Below are positions 1 through 10,065 of a stretch of 64,000 bases of DNA, piece by piece (positions within the stretch are counted from its first letter, which is position 1; every line of letters starts with the position of its first letter). The notes under the pieces are model-generated. The model did not search any database and was not told the origin of the DNA. It saw only the letters and a list, made by a program, of their open reading frames with translations. The position numbers and the translations under genes were made by a program. The stretch is taken from NCBI GenBank assembly GCA_002794775.1, contig NBAY01000008.1, positions 372,001 to 436,000 on the forward strand, given 5' to 3'. The DNA is from Porodaedalea pini. Taxonomy: Eukaryota > Basidiomycota > Agaricomycetes > Hymenochaetales > Hymenochaetaceae.

Positions 1-788
1 AAGCAAAGTGTTCATGGTGTCAAACAAATGCAATGCTAACTCAAGCGCTACCAAAAGTGTCGTTTGAGCAGACGTGACAAGTTGAGCATTCTTCGCGCTG
101 GGATGAGGGTCGTCTTCGTCAGTAATGAGGAAAAGACGCTTGATGCCAGATTTTGGAGCTCTGGTAGAAAAAAGTTGTTTTACGCAAACGAGCCTATACA
201 GATAGGCAACACTTAGTACCCGTCTCATAAGGCCCAGTTACAGCTCGTAAAGACATCACCCATGGGGACACGATTCTCTGATGGTGGATACTCGTAACGA
301 AGCCACTTATGGTTATCCTTTGCCTCTAGATACATTTGAGAGGAATGGATCAGCAATCGCTTAACATACAACTGTGAGTCAAAGTATAATGCACCGTAAA
401 GGAGCTGGATAAGATTTTGAATCTTTGGGGCATCAATCTGTCCTACAGGCTCATATACAAACGTCCTATTCTTTGTACTCTGTAGCTCCGCGCGCCGTAT
501 TTTCTTTCTTGCGAGACTTTGAGATGCTCAGTACGGTGTGGTATATGCAGGAGTTTGAGAGCTTCTCACGGTATTGAAAAGTAAAATCCCAGCAGCGTCA
601 TTTGGCCCGACAACCTTCCGCTTCTGAATTTGCATATCGGCCTCGAGTGCAGCAAGTAGGTGGGAGGTCTGTGCGCCTTCTTTGTTTGGGTCATCATGAA
701 GCGCTTGCATTGACTCTGAACAGTCAATCGCAAAGAGAACGACATCGTGTTTGCCTTCAAAGAACTGACAGCACATGTCGTAAGACAC
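1..788 (-). CDS. KU70: Ku70 homologue (XRCC6/YKU70), N-terminal part, cut by window edge, in-frame stop
   Basis: Ku70 forms the Ku heterodimer that binds DNA ends in non-homologous end joining. One exon (about 570-764) encodes the start of the Ku vWA domain, with FFEGKHDVVLFAIDCSESM and, further on, KRKVVGPNDAAGILLFNT. After an intron come RTFVYEPVGQIDAPKIQ and VPMGDVFTSCNWAL, and after another intron APKSGIKRLFLITDEDDPH, running off the left edge. These are the familiar fungal Ku70 blocks. Two oddities are visible. Codon 225-227 (minus strand) is TGA where the family has a basic residue in NWxLRDG, as a CGA to TGA change would give. The true first exon, normally acidic, was not found upstream: the ATG at 788 probably lies in an intron that ends just before FFEGK. 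Either the gene is damaged or the stop is an assembly error. Identity is firm; the start and the functional state are not. Confidence 0.8.
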
Positions 789-1460
789 AGAAACGATTCA
801 GCTGGTATCTGGAGAATATTACGGAGTTGTCAGCATACCGAGAACTCGTTGAAATGCTAAAAAGTTAGTTTTGAGCTTCTTAAGTTAAGAAGCATGCATA
901 GCATGCTCACCGAATCAAGCATATGGTTCCGGGCATGCCTCAGCTCGAGCTCGCTGTCATTCAAGGGCCCGTACGTCTGTCATTTCTTAGCTACACTCGA
1001 TTTACACATGGGCAAGATCACCTTACTGACACAAGTACAGAAGAAGGCGGACACGAAGCCCGATCGCACGCGGCCGGCTGATCAAAATCGTATAGTCAGT
1101 ATTCAAGCTTGCCCTTGCATCTGTACAACAGTTCTCACCATCCACATACTTGCACAGATACCACCGCCTCAAATCGAAAAAAAGGGAAATCCTGGAGGAA
1201 AGAAAATGAGAATCAAGTTTCGAATGGTGCATCCGACTGTCACAAAATCGTCCACCGTTCAACTGAAACGCGACTATAGATAATGAGAGGATTCTCGTCG
1301 TTGTCACTTGAGAAGTACATTGACGAGTTGGCAAGGTGGGGGCGCAGCATGAACTTGAAAAGAAAGTAGTTTACAATCTTGTACAACAAAGGAACCTTCG
1401 ACTCCGATTGTTAGCTTATCGTTGGAGTCCTAGTGAATCGACTTTTCATCTTTCACGAGC

Positions 1461-1637
1461 CTGTCTGACATCCTCGCACCTCACCCCGATCTCTTCAAGT
1501 CTGAACTCGACTCATCTCTTGCAGGCTTCGACCCTTACCTGCTGCAATCGCTCATCATCGAGCAGCCAGACGCGTTCAACTTCCTACATTCCGAAACTAC
1601 TCTTCACCGTCAGCTCAGAGTCTGCCTCAGCATATGA
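1461..1637 (+). other. Orphan coding-like fragment, unrecognised
   Basis: An open stretch reads SDILAPHPDLFKSELDSSLA, then GFDPYLLQSLIIEQPDAFNF, and ends at a TGA. The amino-acid composition looks like real protein (regular Leu/Ile/Phe spacing, acidic residues) rather than a shadow frame. No start codon, partner exon or domain was recognised. It lies in the repeat-rich space between Ku70 and the Plavaka element and is probably a relic of a lost gene. Confidence 0.25.
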
Positions 1638-1791
1638 AACAATGACTGCCTGCTCGAAGTCTTTCTACAATCAAGCCTCCTCAAAGTATTCATTCAAACT
1701 CATTGGTAAATTCGCACAGGCATCAGCCGTCTGACAGCCGTCAGACATTCCCTCAGACTATTGCGAAGCGGCTCAGGCAACATCTCGCTCG

Positions 1792-1852
1792 AAGAGTATA
1801 ATCCACACCCTCCTTCATCTGCCAATCATAATGGCACCTCGGACTATTCAAG
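1792..1852 (+). repeat. 61-bp direct repeat, copy 1
   Basis: This stretch matches 2107-2167 with three mismatches and no gap. The copies are 315 bp apart. The three differences are all transitions. Confidence 0.8.
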
Positions 1853-2106
1853 TTACGATTCTCGTTCTGAGTACTACTCCATCGGCTCCAGCCATCCGTC
1901 ATTGGCTTATGCATCCGTCATCTCACCGGCTGCGATCTCTGCACGCAGCTAGCCCGCGCAGGTTCAGTCTCCTCAGGCTCGCACACCCAGTCCCATTGGC
2001 GCAGGCCTTGCCATGTCGTTGCTTCCCCGAATCTCACGAAATGACAGCTGCTCTGCTCGCCTTCTTCTGGTGTCACAGATGCCAACTCATCACAATGGCT
2101 CTCATC

Positions 2107-2167
2107 AAGAGTATAATCCACACCTTCCTTCATCTGCCAATCATGATGGCACCTCGGACTACTCAAG
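2107..2167 (+). repeat. 61-bp direct repeat, copy 2
   Basis: Second copy of the 61-bp repeat seen at 1792-1852. It ends just beyond the 3' end of the Plavaka transposase gene, so it may belong to the terminal region of that element. Confidence 0.8.
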
Positions 2168-2183
2168 GAGACAGAGTGCCCGA

Positions 2184-5100
2184 TTAATTTTGGACTGGCA
2201 TCTCCTCATCGGCAGATTCATTGTCCAGTACCGATCCTTCAGACTCAGAGTCTTCCATTTCCTCATCTCCACCTTCACTATCGTGTCCGTCATCTCCCAC
2301 TTCGTTTTGAATGCGCTCGAGCAAAGTCTCAACTTCTTCTGCAGGTTCAACGTCCATCTCATCATCTTCTTCATCAGAGCAGTGTACGCCCAGCTTGCTA
2401 TACAAGTCTGCTGGTATGTGGTTCGCGTTCTCGGCATTGTGTGCTGTGGTGTGGCCTACTCCACCGCCTCGGTGATGCATGAATAAATCACAGTCGGCAA
2501 ATCTGTACATCTATCAGTTTCAGTCCAATGGGAGATAAGGCAATTGTGACCTACTTATTCACATAGAACGATTCCCAGTCTGTTATAATATTGTTCGGTT
2601 CTTTGATTTGAGCTAGATAAGATGGAGACAGGAGTGCATCTGTGCGTCCGTAATGGAATGCGGGAATTAAATGGGCAGCGCGAACGACGGCAGCTGGATC
2701 TACAAAACTGAATGGCGGGGACTCGTCTTCCCTTGTAACGAATCTTACGTGTTCCAATTGACAGGCATCATCGCCAAACCTATCTTCCATGGCTTGGCCG
2801 AACCAACGAACCCACAGGAAATCCAAACGACTCGGTGCCGTGTCTCCATTGCTCCTGAGCCGTGCATCGACATGATATATCCCAATCACTCGAGCATACC
2901 AGAACGGCGATATAGACTTTGAGACAGCATCTGAGTCCCTCGATAGAAGCATGACGTCCGAAGTAATGGAGGTAGGATTAATAGAATCATGTTCCCGCTG
3001 CATATCATATGTCATGTAGTTGATGCGTAGACGTTTGTGCTCATACATCTTATTGTCTTTAATGATGACGTCCTCTCGATCAACAGTCAAGAACTGAAGT
3101 TCATCATCATCACAATCAAAGTTCTTCAACCGAGCAAAAATGTGATTTAATAATAATTCTTCAAAATCCTGAGCAAATGTCAGTCATATGTTATTCTGAA
3201 AAACAGCAATCTTACAATCAATGCGGGATCGTAATCGTTCCGACGCAACCATGATCTAATGGTATCCGTCATTCCCCTCGCTGCTATGCAGTAGCGCACG
3301 TTATCGTCATCTAAACCATCATCGATGGCGTCCAGTGGAATTTTGGGCGCAGACTTGTTGAACTTTTCCGCCATGTGAGCAAGATTAGACTGGATGCGTT
3401 GAATTTCTGTCACTTGTCGAACAAAGTTCACGCGGTTCGTTCTTAAGTAATTTTGTCTCGACTGTTTGTGCTCAGTTTCACCCTGATGTTGCGAAGTGAG
3501 TAAATGTTGGGTCTCGAAAATGAAGAGAAGTGTCTGACAATGGAAGTGCTATATGAGTCGGTCGTCCCAAACATGAGAACGTGATGTGCGTAGTCCCCAA
3601 GGGCATGGATCTTGGACGTATTTATATTGAAGGACTTCTTCACTGTGGGACGTATCAAGTCTGCGGTATTGGTATCACCTCCCGTCGTCTTGCGGTGCGA
3701 TCTGTGCAGTCGCTTCTGGGATTCCGATGGAAGTTCGTCGGTCATGAAGGCAGAACATGTCTTGTCATTGAAGCTTCGCAGCGCAGTACCGAATCGCTTC
3801 GTTTCACTGTCCAACGCTGCGACTGTAGCATCAGTGTGCATATGGAGCTTTGCGAGTGCATGGACGGTTGCCGCGCAATATAGGAGTTCGCAAACAATGG
3901 ACTCGTGAGGTTCTGGTAGAAGTCCCTCGAACACTGGTAATGCACACTATGTGGGGAGATGTTAAGCTACTGTTTTTGTTTCTGCCTTTGCTTGCTCACC
4001 TGTAAAAGGTCTTCGAAGCTGTACGCGGTCATTTGTTTCATCTCTGATATGTTTCCTTTGTATGTTCGTATCACATCCGAAAAAGGAGGTATACATCGGA
4101 CCCTACTGAGTCATGAGAAGAGCCTTCCATTTAACATTTTGTCAACAAGCACTAACCTTCTGTCTAGCTCATGCACCTTGTTCAATCGAGCGTATGTGAA
4201 AGTATCAAGAATGCGAACGAGATGAGTGAAAATCTGCCGCCATACACCGACCTCCCACTTGTGCATGACATCAACCACGAGCATGGAATGGTAATCAAAA
4301 CCGAGGGGACCCAACCTTGCAGAAAAAGCATTCTAGAGATGCGTCAGAGTCTGTAAGACCTCCATATCGAACCGAGCGAACTCACTTCAACAGGCGTGAG
4401 CGATTGCGCGTCTAAAAGCCGACCGACACTTGCATTTGCAACATGCCGATGTTTATTATAGATGATGTCCCGAGCGACTTCTACTTTACGATGGCGCCAT
4501 GTATCATCAACTCGAGCACGCTTGATTCGGGTTCGAGAGTCTGCGTGTTTACCCAAAGACAATATTGCACCACTCTCCACGAGACAATGGGGGCACGGGC
4601 ACTTTCCTAAGTGCTTCATTGTCGCAAGCAGAACTCTGCAAGAATACTTAGTTTGTCATCCATATGAATCGAACGATACGTACTTTTCAGGGTAATCCGC
4701 AGAGTAAGTGAAGATGCGAGGATACAAACGTCGTGTCACCCCATTGCCGCAGCGGACGACCATGCCGTGTTTCCACGCATGAAGAAATTTGTCGTCCAGC
4801 ATAGTTTTCCATATGCTGTGCATTACTTCTCACCGGCAATGTGTCTGAAGTGCGTTCGACGCCGGATTTCCCTGTGCATGATGTTGAACGAAGTCATTGA
4901 AATCACCCAGAAGCTACGAATGAAATAATGAGATGAAAAGTCCAATCTTCAAGAGACAACTCGCTTATGGAAGGTATATGAGCAATATGATGACATGCTC
5001 CAGACTTCCTTCGCTCGTACTTCGACTGGTTGCCAAACTGGAGATATGCGGGCCAGAGTTTTGTGCTGCCAAACTTTGCGGCCGACATTCCATCTGACCA

Positions 5101-6242
5101 TAGCTGCATTGCAATGATGGCTCTTGGAAGATCGTCGCCAGAGTCCTGGGGGAGACGTTGCACTTCCTCGTGTGCGTCACGAAACTTCTTCGACCAATAT
5201 AATTCCCCATGGACTGTCTGCTCCTCGCCTCCATGCGGTGACTGAATCCTAAGCTCATAAGGCTCGTGACAAAAACCTGTGCTCTTCTCTTCGCTCTCGA
5301 ACATGAACCGAATGACAGCGACCAACGGTCGATGAAGGAACTCGTTAATTTCGAAATCAAGGCAACTCGGTGCTTCAGGATGCAAGTGTCCAAGCGGCAC
5401 GCATATCTTCAGACCACTTTGCATCCAGCCATCACGGGGGTCAAAAAACTCGTCTAGAGAGCTGTTTCGAAGCTGCTTGGTGACCTTCCGTATATTCATT
5501 TCGAGAACGTCTTTCGCGATGAAGTCATCCGAGCCTATTAGAGCTTGAAGCCATTCTGCGTCCTCAAGTGTTTTAGTAAGGGACCCCGACCAAAACCATT
5601 GGTTGAAAAGAAATGAGGATAAATTCGGATGCGGGGCAAACGGATTTCCTTGCACGCCTCGATCCGCAGGCAAGGGCTCCCTATCATACACGTTTCCTAC
5701 AGCGGGGGCTTCCGGACAAGAGATACGTCTGAAGACCTTACACAATCCAAACTTGTTGTCTCCCGAATTGGCTGCTGTTTCTTCTGTGCTAGAGTTTGCT
5801 TGAATCACAGCTGCACTGGTAGGAACATCAGGTAATGTGTCCCGATAATGGGCAGGAAGTACACGTCGGCGTACAACGTGGCCGGCCGCCGATAGAGTCG
5901 GTGGGTCAGGCACAGCAAGAGGATGGCTGGGCGCACTTTCAGCGGGATCGAGGTCAGGGCCGAAGTTGGGCACCACACCCGTATCATCATAAGTCTCAGC
6001 GAAGGAGGCCGACTACATTTTTAAAAAAATTGAGTAATCTAGACTTAAGTGAAGAGAAGCAAGACAACACGTACTCCATGCGAGAGCTTCACCTTCTTGG
6101 CTTTCTTTCGTATCTCCTTCGCATCAAGCAATACTCGCTTCGCTTCAGCCTGAACATAAAGACAAGCAGCTTCATGATGACCGAGGCCATTCATTCCCAT
6201 GGACGTACGCGGGCACCCAGGACCACTACAACTGTACGACAT
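2184..6242 (-). CDS. Plavaka-family transposase, apparently open reading frame
   Basis: Transposase of a Plavaka element, a CACTA-related DNA transposon group common in Agaricomycetes. The proposed ATG at 6242 opens with a degenerate zinc finger (C-x4-C then HHEAAC) followed by a Lys/Arg-rich segment. Diagnostic blocks follow: LWSDGMSAAKFGSTKLWPAY, NQSKYERR and HHIAHIPSI (about 4980-5110), RRLYPRIFTYSADYPEK (about 4690-4730), LGKCPCPHC (4600), DVMHKWEVGVWRQIFTHL (4240-4290), VFEGLLPEPH (3930), KIHALGDYAHH and MFGTTDSYST (3550-3620), and a C-terminal FMHHRGGGVGH with an acidic tail. Introns of about 45-70 bp join these exons in frame, and I saw no compelling internal stop. Splice choice around 2510-2570 is uncertain (a GTGAAT donor gives FYMYRFADCDLF). 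Terminal inverted repeats were not located, so the element's limits are unknown. Confidence 0.85.
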
Positions 6243-6547
6243 TTTTTTGGACGGTGCAGAATGAGCGAGGGAAAGGGACACGGAGAATGCTTTGGGACCA
6301 GATAAGGGTGCATTTATCTCTACAGTGCACGACCGCCTAATCATTCCATTCCTATTATGCAGCCGATAGATCTGCAATGTGCGCGCCCAAGGGTTCCAAA
6401 CGATGATTCCTTGACATATGCGACCGGCAAGTCCCTGGCCAGCCATGCTACCGAGATATAATGTCTGTGATTTCGCTCGCGGCTCCGTCGCCCGGCGTCG
6501 ACCAATAAAGCTACCGCAAAGTATGGAGATGTCAGCAAGCTGCACGT

Positions 6548-6865
6548 AGAAAGACAGAAGAGAGAATAGTATGCACCTCTTTTTGAATCAATCGTAATAT
6601 CTCGCCTGACATGACGATGTATGTTCGATGCGCGTCCTTCACCCTATCAAAAAACAGCACCGCTAACTATAGTTTGCGGTACTGCATACTCCACCCCACC
6701 TATCGCATGCACTAGGCTGGCGACAACGGCAGGGTTGGCTATACTATGACAGCGGTTGCTATCGAGCCTGGGAGCACTTGTCAAAAGACAAGGGGAAAAA
6801 AGGCTCGAGATGGCGAAAAATCCTGTCCTGATCCCAGAAAGCTCAGATCCCAGTATTTGCTTGAT
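6548..6865. repeat. 318-bp direct duplication, copy 1
   Basis: This stretch aligns to 7911-8228 without a gap and with about 16 differences. On the minus strand it holds a plausible exon pair (ANPAVVASLVHAIGGVE, a 46-bp intron with a GTATGC donor, then VKDAHRTYIVMSGEILRLIQ), so the duplicated unit seems to include part of an unrecognised protein-coding gene. It lies just upstream of the Plavaka transposase start. Confidence 0.9.
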
Positions 6866-6948
6866 GCGACCGACAATAGGGAAAATAGAAATAGCTGTTC
6901 AAGATGGATGGTATCGGATTGAATGTGAGCGGAAATTTCAATCAAAAT

Positions 6949-7720
6949 TCATACATTGTCCTCTTCCTCTTCGTTGTCCTCCTCACCCTCTTCATTGCCC
7001 TCCTCATCCTCGGTCCAGTCTCGATAGAAGTCTTCAATATCAGCTATGGCACCTAGGTCATGAGGATCAGTTGCCGCTTGGGTATTCGGAAAGATAATTC
7101 TGAGTAAGGGTTAGTAAGGGACCATAATATCACATAGACGCAGATGAACGTACCAATTCCACCAAATCAATAGCTCAGCAGTGTACCTCTTGACATGTGG
7201 GACGTCAGACCTGAACAATTGAATAATACCATTAAACATCTCGGGTATTTCTGGAGCACTCGATGTAGAGAAATGGAGCCTTGCGCTAAGAGCAAAGTAG
7301 ACCTGGTAGTAATACATTTTTCAGTATTATATACGCGCAAACCGTGAAACAAATAAAATACCTGGACAGTAACATATGCAAGTGATCCTGGAGTGACTTC
7401 GGTCATAGCATGGATCTCTGCATTACCTATTTTCGTACACCTTGAGCCTTTGACAGCAGGACCTGATTTAGCAGAAGAAGGTGCCGTAAAGATGTGTTTA
7501 TAGGCCTACAAACCATTTTCAAAGGCAAAGACTCGGCTATGATTGCCATCAAGTTCACGGGTAACTCCTTTTTTGTTTGTTACCGTGGCCCTGTCCGCAC
7601 GCAACAAAGCTAGATATCTAGAAAGTATGTAATATAAATAAGCAATGATGTGATAGGGAAGGCATGAGTACGTCTTCTTTTGTTCAAGGTGGATCAGTGA
7701 TTTGTTGTAATTCAGCAGGG
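6949..7720 (-). pseudogene. DUF6698-like protein remnant
   Basis: The minus strand between the two 318-bp copies encodes YKHIFTAPSSAKSG, then GNAEIHAMTEVTPGSLAYV, then YFALSARLHFST, then a stretch ending YTAELLIWWNW, then IIFPNTQAATDPHDL and a very acidic C-terminus ending at 6949. This order (IFTSPSS, N-x-x-IHGMT, FALSSS, LLxWWNxxIFP) matches the uncharacterised basidiomycete family DUF6698, as I remember it. Upstream, LIHLEQKKTYLALLRADRAT can be spliced on, but an in-frame TAG (CAG expected) precedes YKHIFT and no convincing start is present. It is probably a 5'-truncated, decayed member of a multicopy family associated with repeats. Confidence 0.5.
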
Positions 7721-7910
7721 CTAAGCTTTGCGTTAGGAATACCTTTGTTTAGAATTTGTTGTGGGCTAGTCCATGGTTCATATGCTCTAGCAAGGTAGCG
7801 TCCCTTGCTGACAAAGATGTCCACTGCAGTACTGCAAATGAGTAAAGTAAACAGATAAACAAGGACAAGAGGAAGAAGCCAGCGTACTGATCACAGAAAG
7901 CTCAGATCAC

Positions 7911-8228
7911 AGAAAGACAGAAGAAAGAATAGTATGCACCTCTTTTTGAATCAATCATAATATCTCGCCTGACATGACAATGTATGTTCGATGCGCATCC
8001 TTCACCCTATCAAAAAACAGCACCGCTAACTATAGTTTGTGGTACTGCATACTCCACCCCACCTGTCGCATGCACTAGGCTGGCGACGACGGCAGGGTTG
8101 GCTATACTATGACAGCGGTTGCTATCGAGCCTGGGAGCACTTGTCGAAAGACGAGGTGAAAGAAGGCTCGAGACAGCGAGAAATCCCATCCTGATCCCAG
8201 AAAGCTCAGATCCCAGTATTTGCTTGAT
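7911..8228. repeat. 318-bp direct duplication, copy 2
   Basis: Second copy of the 6548-6865 unit, in the same orientation, 1,363 bp away. On the minus strand the exon seen in copy 1 is broken here by CGA to TGA (EILRLIQ becomes EIL-stop). A short motif matching the unit's own right end (tgatcacagaaagctcagatc, with two changes) sits directly before copy 2 at about 7888-7908, so the array may once have had more copies. Confidence 0.9.
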
Positions 8229-9470
8229 CTGGCTGTCGATGGTCAGCCGGTAAAGCAATATGATATGTTTTAGTATACAGACCCCTTTCTTGAGTTCTAG
8301 TGCTCAAACTTGTTGGGTAATGCACGAAGTCCATATCATGGCTTGCTACGACAGCTGCTGTTGTCGACTCGTATCAACAGATGGGAAAACGATCCACTGG
8401 AGGATTATCTCAAAGTACTTACTCTGGAGTGAGCGGCTGAACCTCTGCGGGGGCCAGGAGCTTTGCGAGTGTCTCGTTCTCGAATCCACGTAAGTCTTTG
8501 CGATCATTATCTGGCCGTGTTGACTCGTTGTCAACGGATGGGAAAACGATCCACTGGAGGATAACATCGCTGATCCCCGATGTGTCGCTGATCCTTGGTG
8601 TGTTGGTCGTTCGAGCGGTACGCAGACGCTCACGCAAGTAACAAAGCCCATGAGTTATTGACTATGCAGAAAGAAAAGGAAACAATTACTTACCAAACCT
8701 GAGCGGTGGTCCATGCCGTTTTGCAAGCTCAGTCTAGCAAGGTAGCATGATCGCACCTACTACTCGTAATCTGGCCGTTGAGCGTGTGCTTGGTCGTGGT
8801 CAAGTAAAAGATTGAGGACGGTCGAAGGGCTACAGTCGCGGAGAATGAGATAGGGGGGAGGGAGACATCGGTGTGAGAGTCAGGCTTGCGGCAGTGGGGC
8901 CTGAGCCTAGTTGGGAGCAATTGCCGCGAGTCACGCGTGCGTTCCCACGTACTCCGGCACGTGACGACTCGGTCCGAAGTCGATCATCGCCGCTGCCGCT
9001 CTTGTCGTCGACTTCAAGTTGCCTCCCACCATCAATCAACCCGTTACCACCGCCCGAAGAACCCACCTGACCATCACGAAGTCCCTAAGAGTCAGCCTAG
9101 TGCATACTCGTGGACATATCATTGACGGTCTGCAGTAGCAAACCGTCTTGTGTATCTCAGCGGCTACAATTCGTATTTGCTGAGCTGAAGGTCGTCGTCT
9201 TCAGGGCCCAACACTTCAAGGATTTCTCTGCGGAGAGGCAGATTGAAATTGCAAGGTGTGTCATAGAAAGTTGCTTGTTTGAATGCGCTGAAGGCTCGAA
9301 TGTTTTCAAAGACATTTCAGTCCAATCCTGATTCATCCTACGTCAAGGCTTTCTCGAAGTTCTCCAAATTTCAATCCTTCGTCGACCACGTAACTTGCAA
9401 CAGACCTATCTCAAGATGTCAAGCAGAGGTGATTACTCTTGGTATGGTATGAATGGCGAGAATAGCTCAT
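8229..9470. other. Repeat-rich spacer without recognised gene
   Basis: Only short, non-conserved reading frames are seen. A short direct repeat of about 41 bp occurs at 8366-8406 and 8522-8562 (shared core gatgggaaaacgatccactg). Around 9190-9320 a frame reads FRAQHFKDFSAERQIEIA and looks coding, but I could not connect it to other exons or name it. Confidence 0.4.
8366..8562 (+). repeat. Pair of ~41-bp direct repeats (8366-8406, 8522-8562)
   Basis: Both units contain GACTCGT and then a nearly identical block around GATGGGAAAACGATCCACTG. The units are 156 bp apart. One of the differences is CA versus CG, as in the larger duplication nearby. Confidence 0.6.
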
Positions 9471-9640
9471 GGGGCGAAGAGCAAGGCTCGTGCCAGTGGG
9501 AGCTTGGCTCGTGGGGCAAGGAGCAAGGCTCGGGGGGCAAAGAGCAAGGCTTGGGGGGGCAAAGAGCAAGGCTCGGGCCAGTGGGAGCTTCGCTCGTGGG
9601 GCAAAGAGCAAGGCTCGGGGGGCAAAGAGCAAGGCTCAGG
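9471..9640 (+). repeat. GC-rich minisatellite, upstream block
   Basis: Tandem variants of ggggcaaagagcaaggctcg are interspersed with a gccagtgggagcttggctcg unit. In one forward frame the repeat reads as GSWGKEQGSGGKEQG with a QWELGSW variant. A related block lies at 10069-10172 on the other side of the LTR-like segment. Confidence 0.85.
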
Positions 9641-10065
9641 TGTCAGAACTCGAACTTTCACCCTTTCTTTATTTCCCCTTTTCCTTTTCCTTTCCTTTTA
9701 AACCGCTCTTTCTTATTATCTTTAATCATCTTTCCAATCACTTCCCACACTCCCTTCACATGACCTTCATTCGTTCCATTCCTGCTCGTTATGTAATGTT
9801 AGGTAATATAGTCTCACGGTCGTCGCTATATAAGGTCTCAGGAATTGCATGAACTCCTTGTTCTGCTTTTCCTCTTACCTCCGCGACAACCTAGGTGAGA
9901 CTCGTCCCCCTTGTATTAGTTTAGACTTGTATTAATCCTCTTACCTCCGCGACGACCTAGCCTGAGTAAGCGTGTCCCGAGTCTACGCTCGAGTATAGCA
10001 TGTCCCAGACGACAGTCAGCCGAGGCCTGCCCAGTCCGAGTCGTCTCCCGGGCTCCCGCCTAACA
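9641..10065 (+). mobile_element. LTR-like segment of a retrotransposon
   Basis: The segment starts TGTCAG directly after the purine-rich minisatellite and ends CCTAACA. A shorter reading from TGTTAGG at 9797 would give a perfect 7-bp terminal inverted repeat. It contains a C/T-rich stretch, a TATATAAG box at 9827-9834 and a duplicated block of about 24 bp (cctcttacctccgcgac) at about 9870 and 9937. Immediately after CCTAACA comes TTGGGGCGCAAGG, placed and shaped like a primer binding site beginning TGG. No second LTR and no gag-pol genes were found within the window, so it is inferred from terminal structure only. The 5' boundary (9641 or 9797) is unsettled. Confidence 0.5.
9827..9834 (+). 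promoter_or_regulatory. TATA box in LTR-like segment
   Basis: TATATAAG sits about 170 bp upstream of the ATG at 10000 that opens the 826-residue reading frame. It is the obvious core-promoter candidate for LTR-driven transcription to the right. Confidence 0.4.

Larger units (their letters stand above)
789..2183. other. Gene-poor spacer between Ku70 and Plavaka gene
   Basis: No complete gene could be built here on either strand. The stretch holds the orphan fragment at 1461-1637 and a 61-bp direct repeat (1792-1852 and 2107-2167). The first exon and promoter of Ku70 would be expected here but were not recognised. Confidence 0.5.

Noticed and set aside
9471..9640. CRISPR-like regular repeats
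   Set aside because: Units are adjacent, variable and without unique spacers; it is a minisatellite in a eukaryotic genome.
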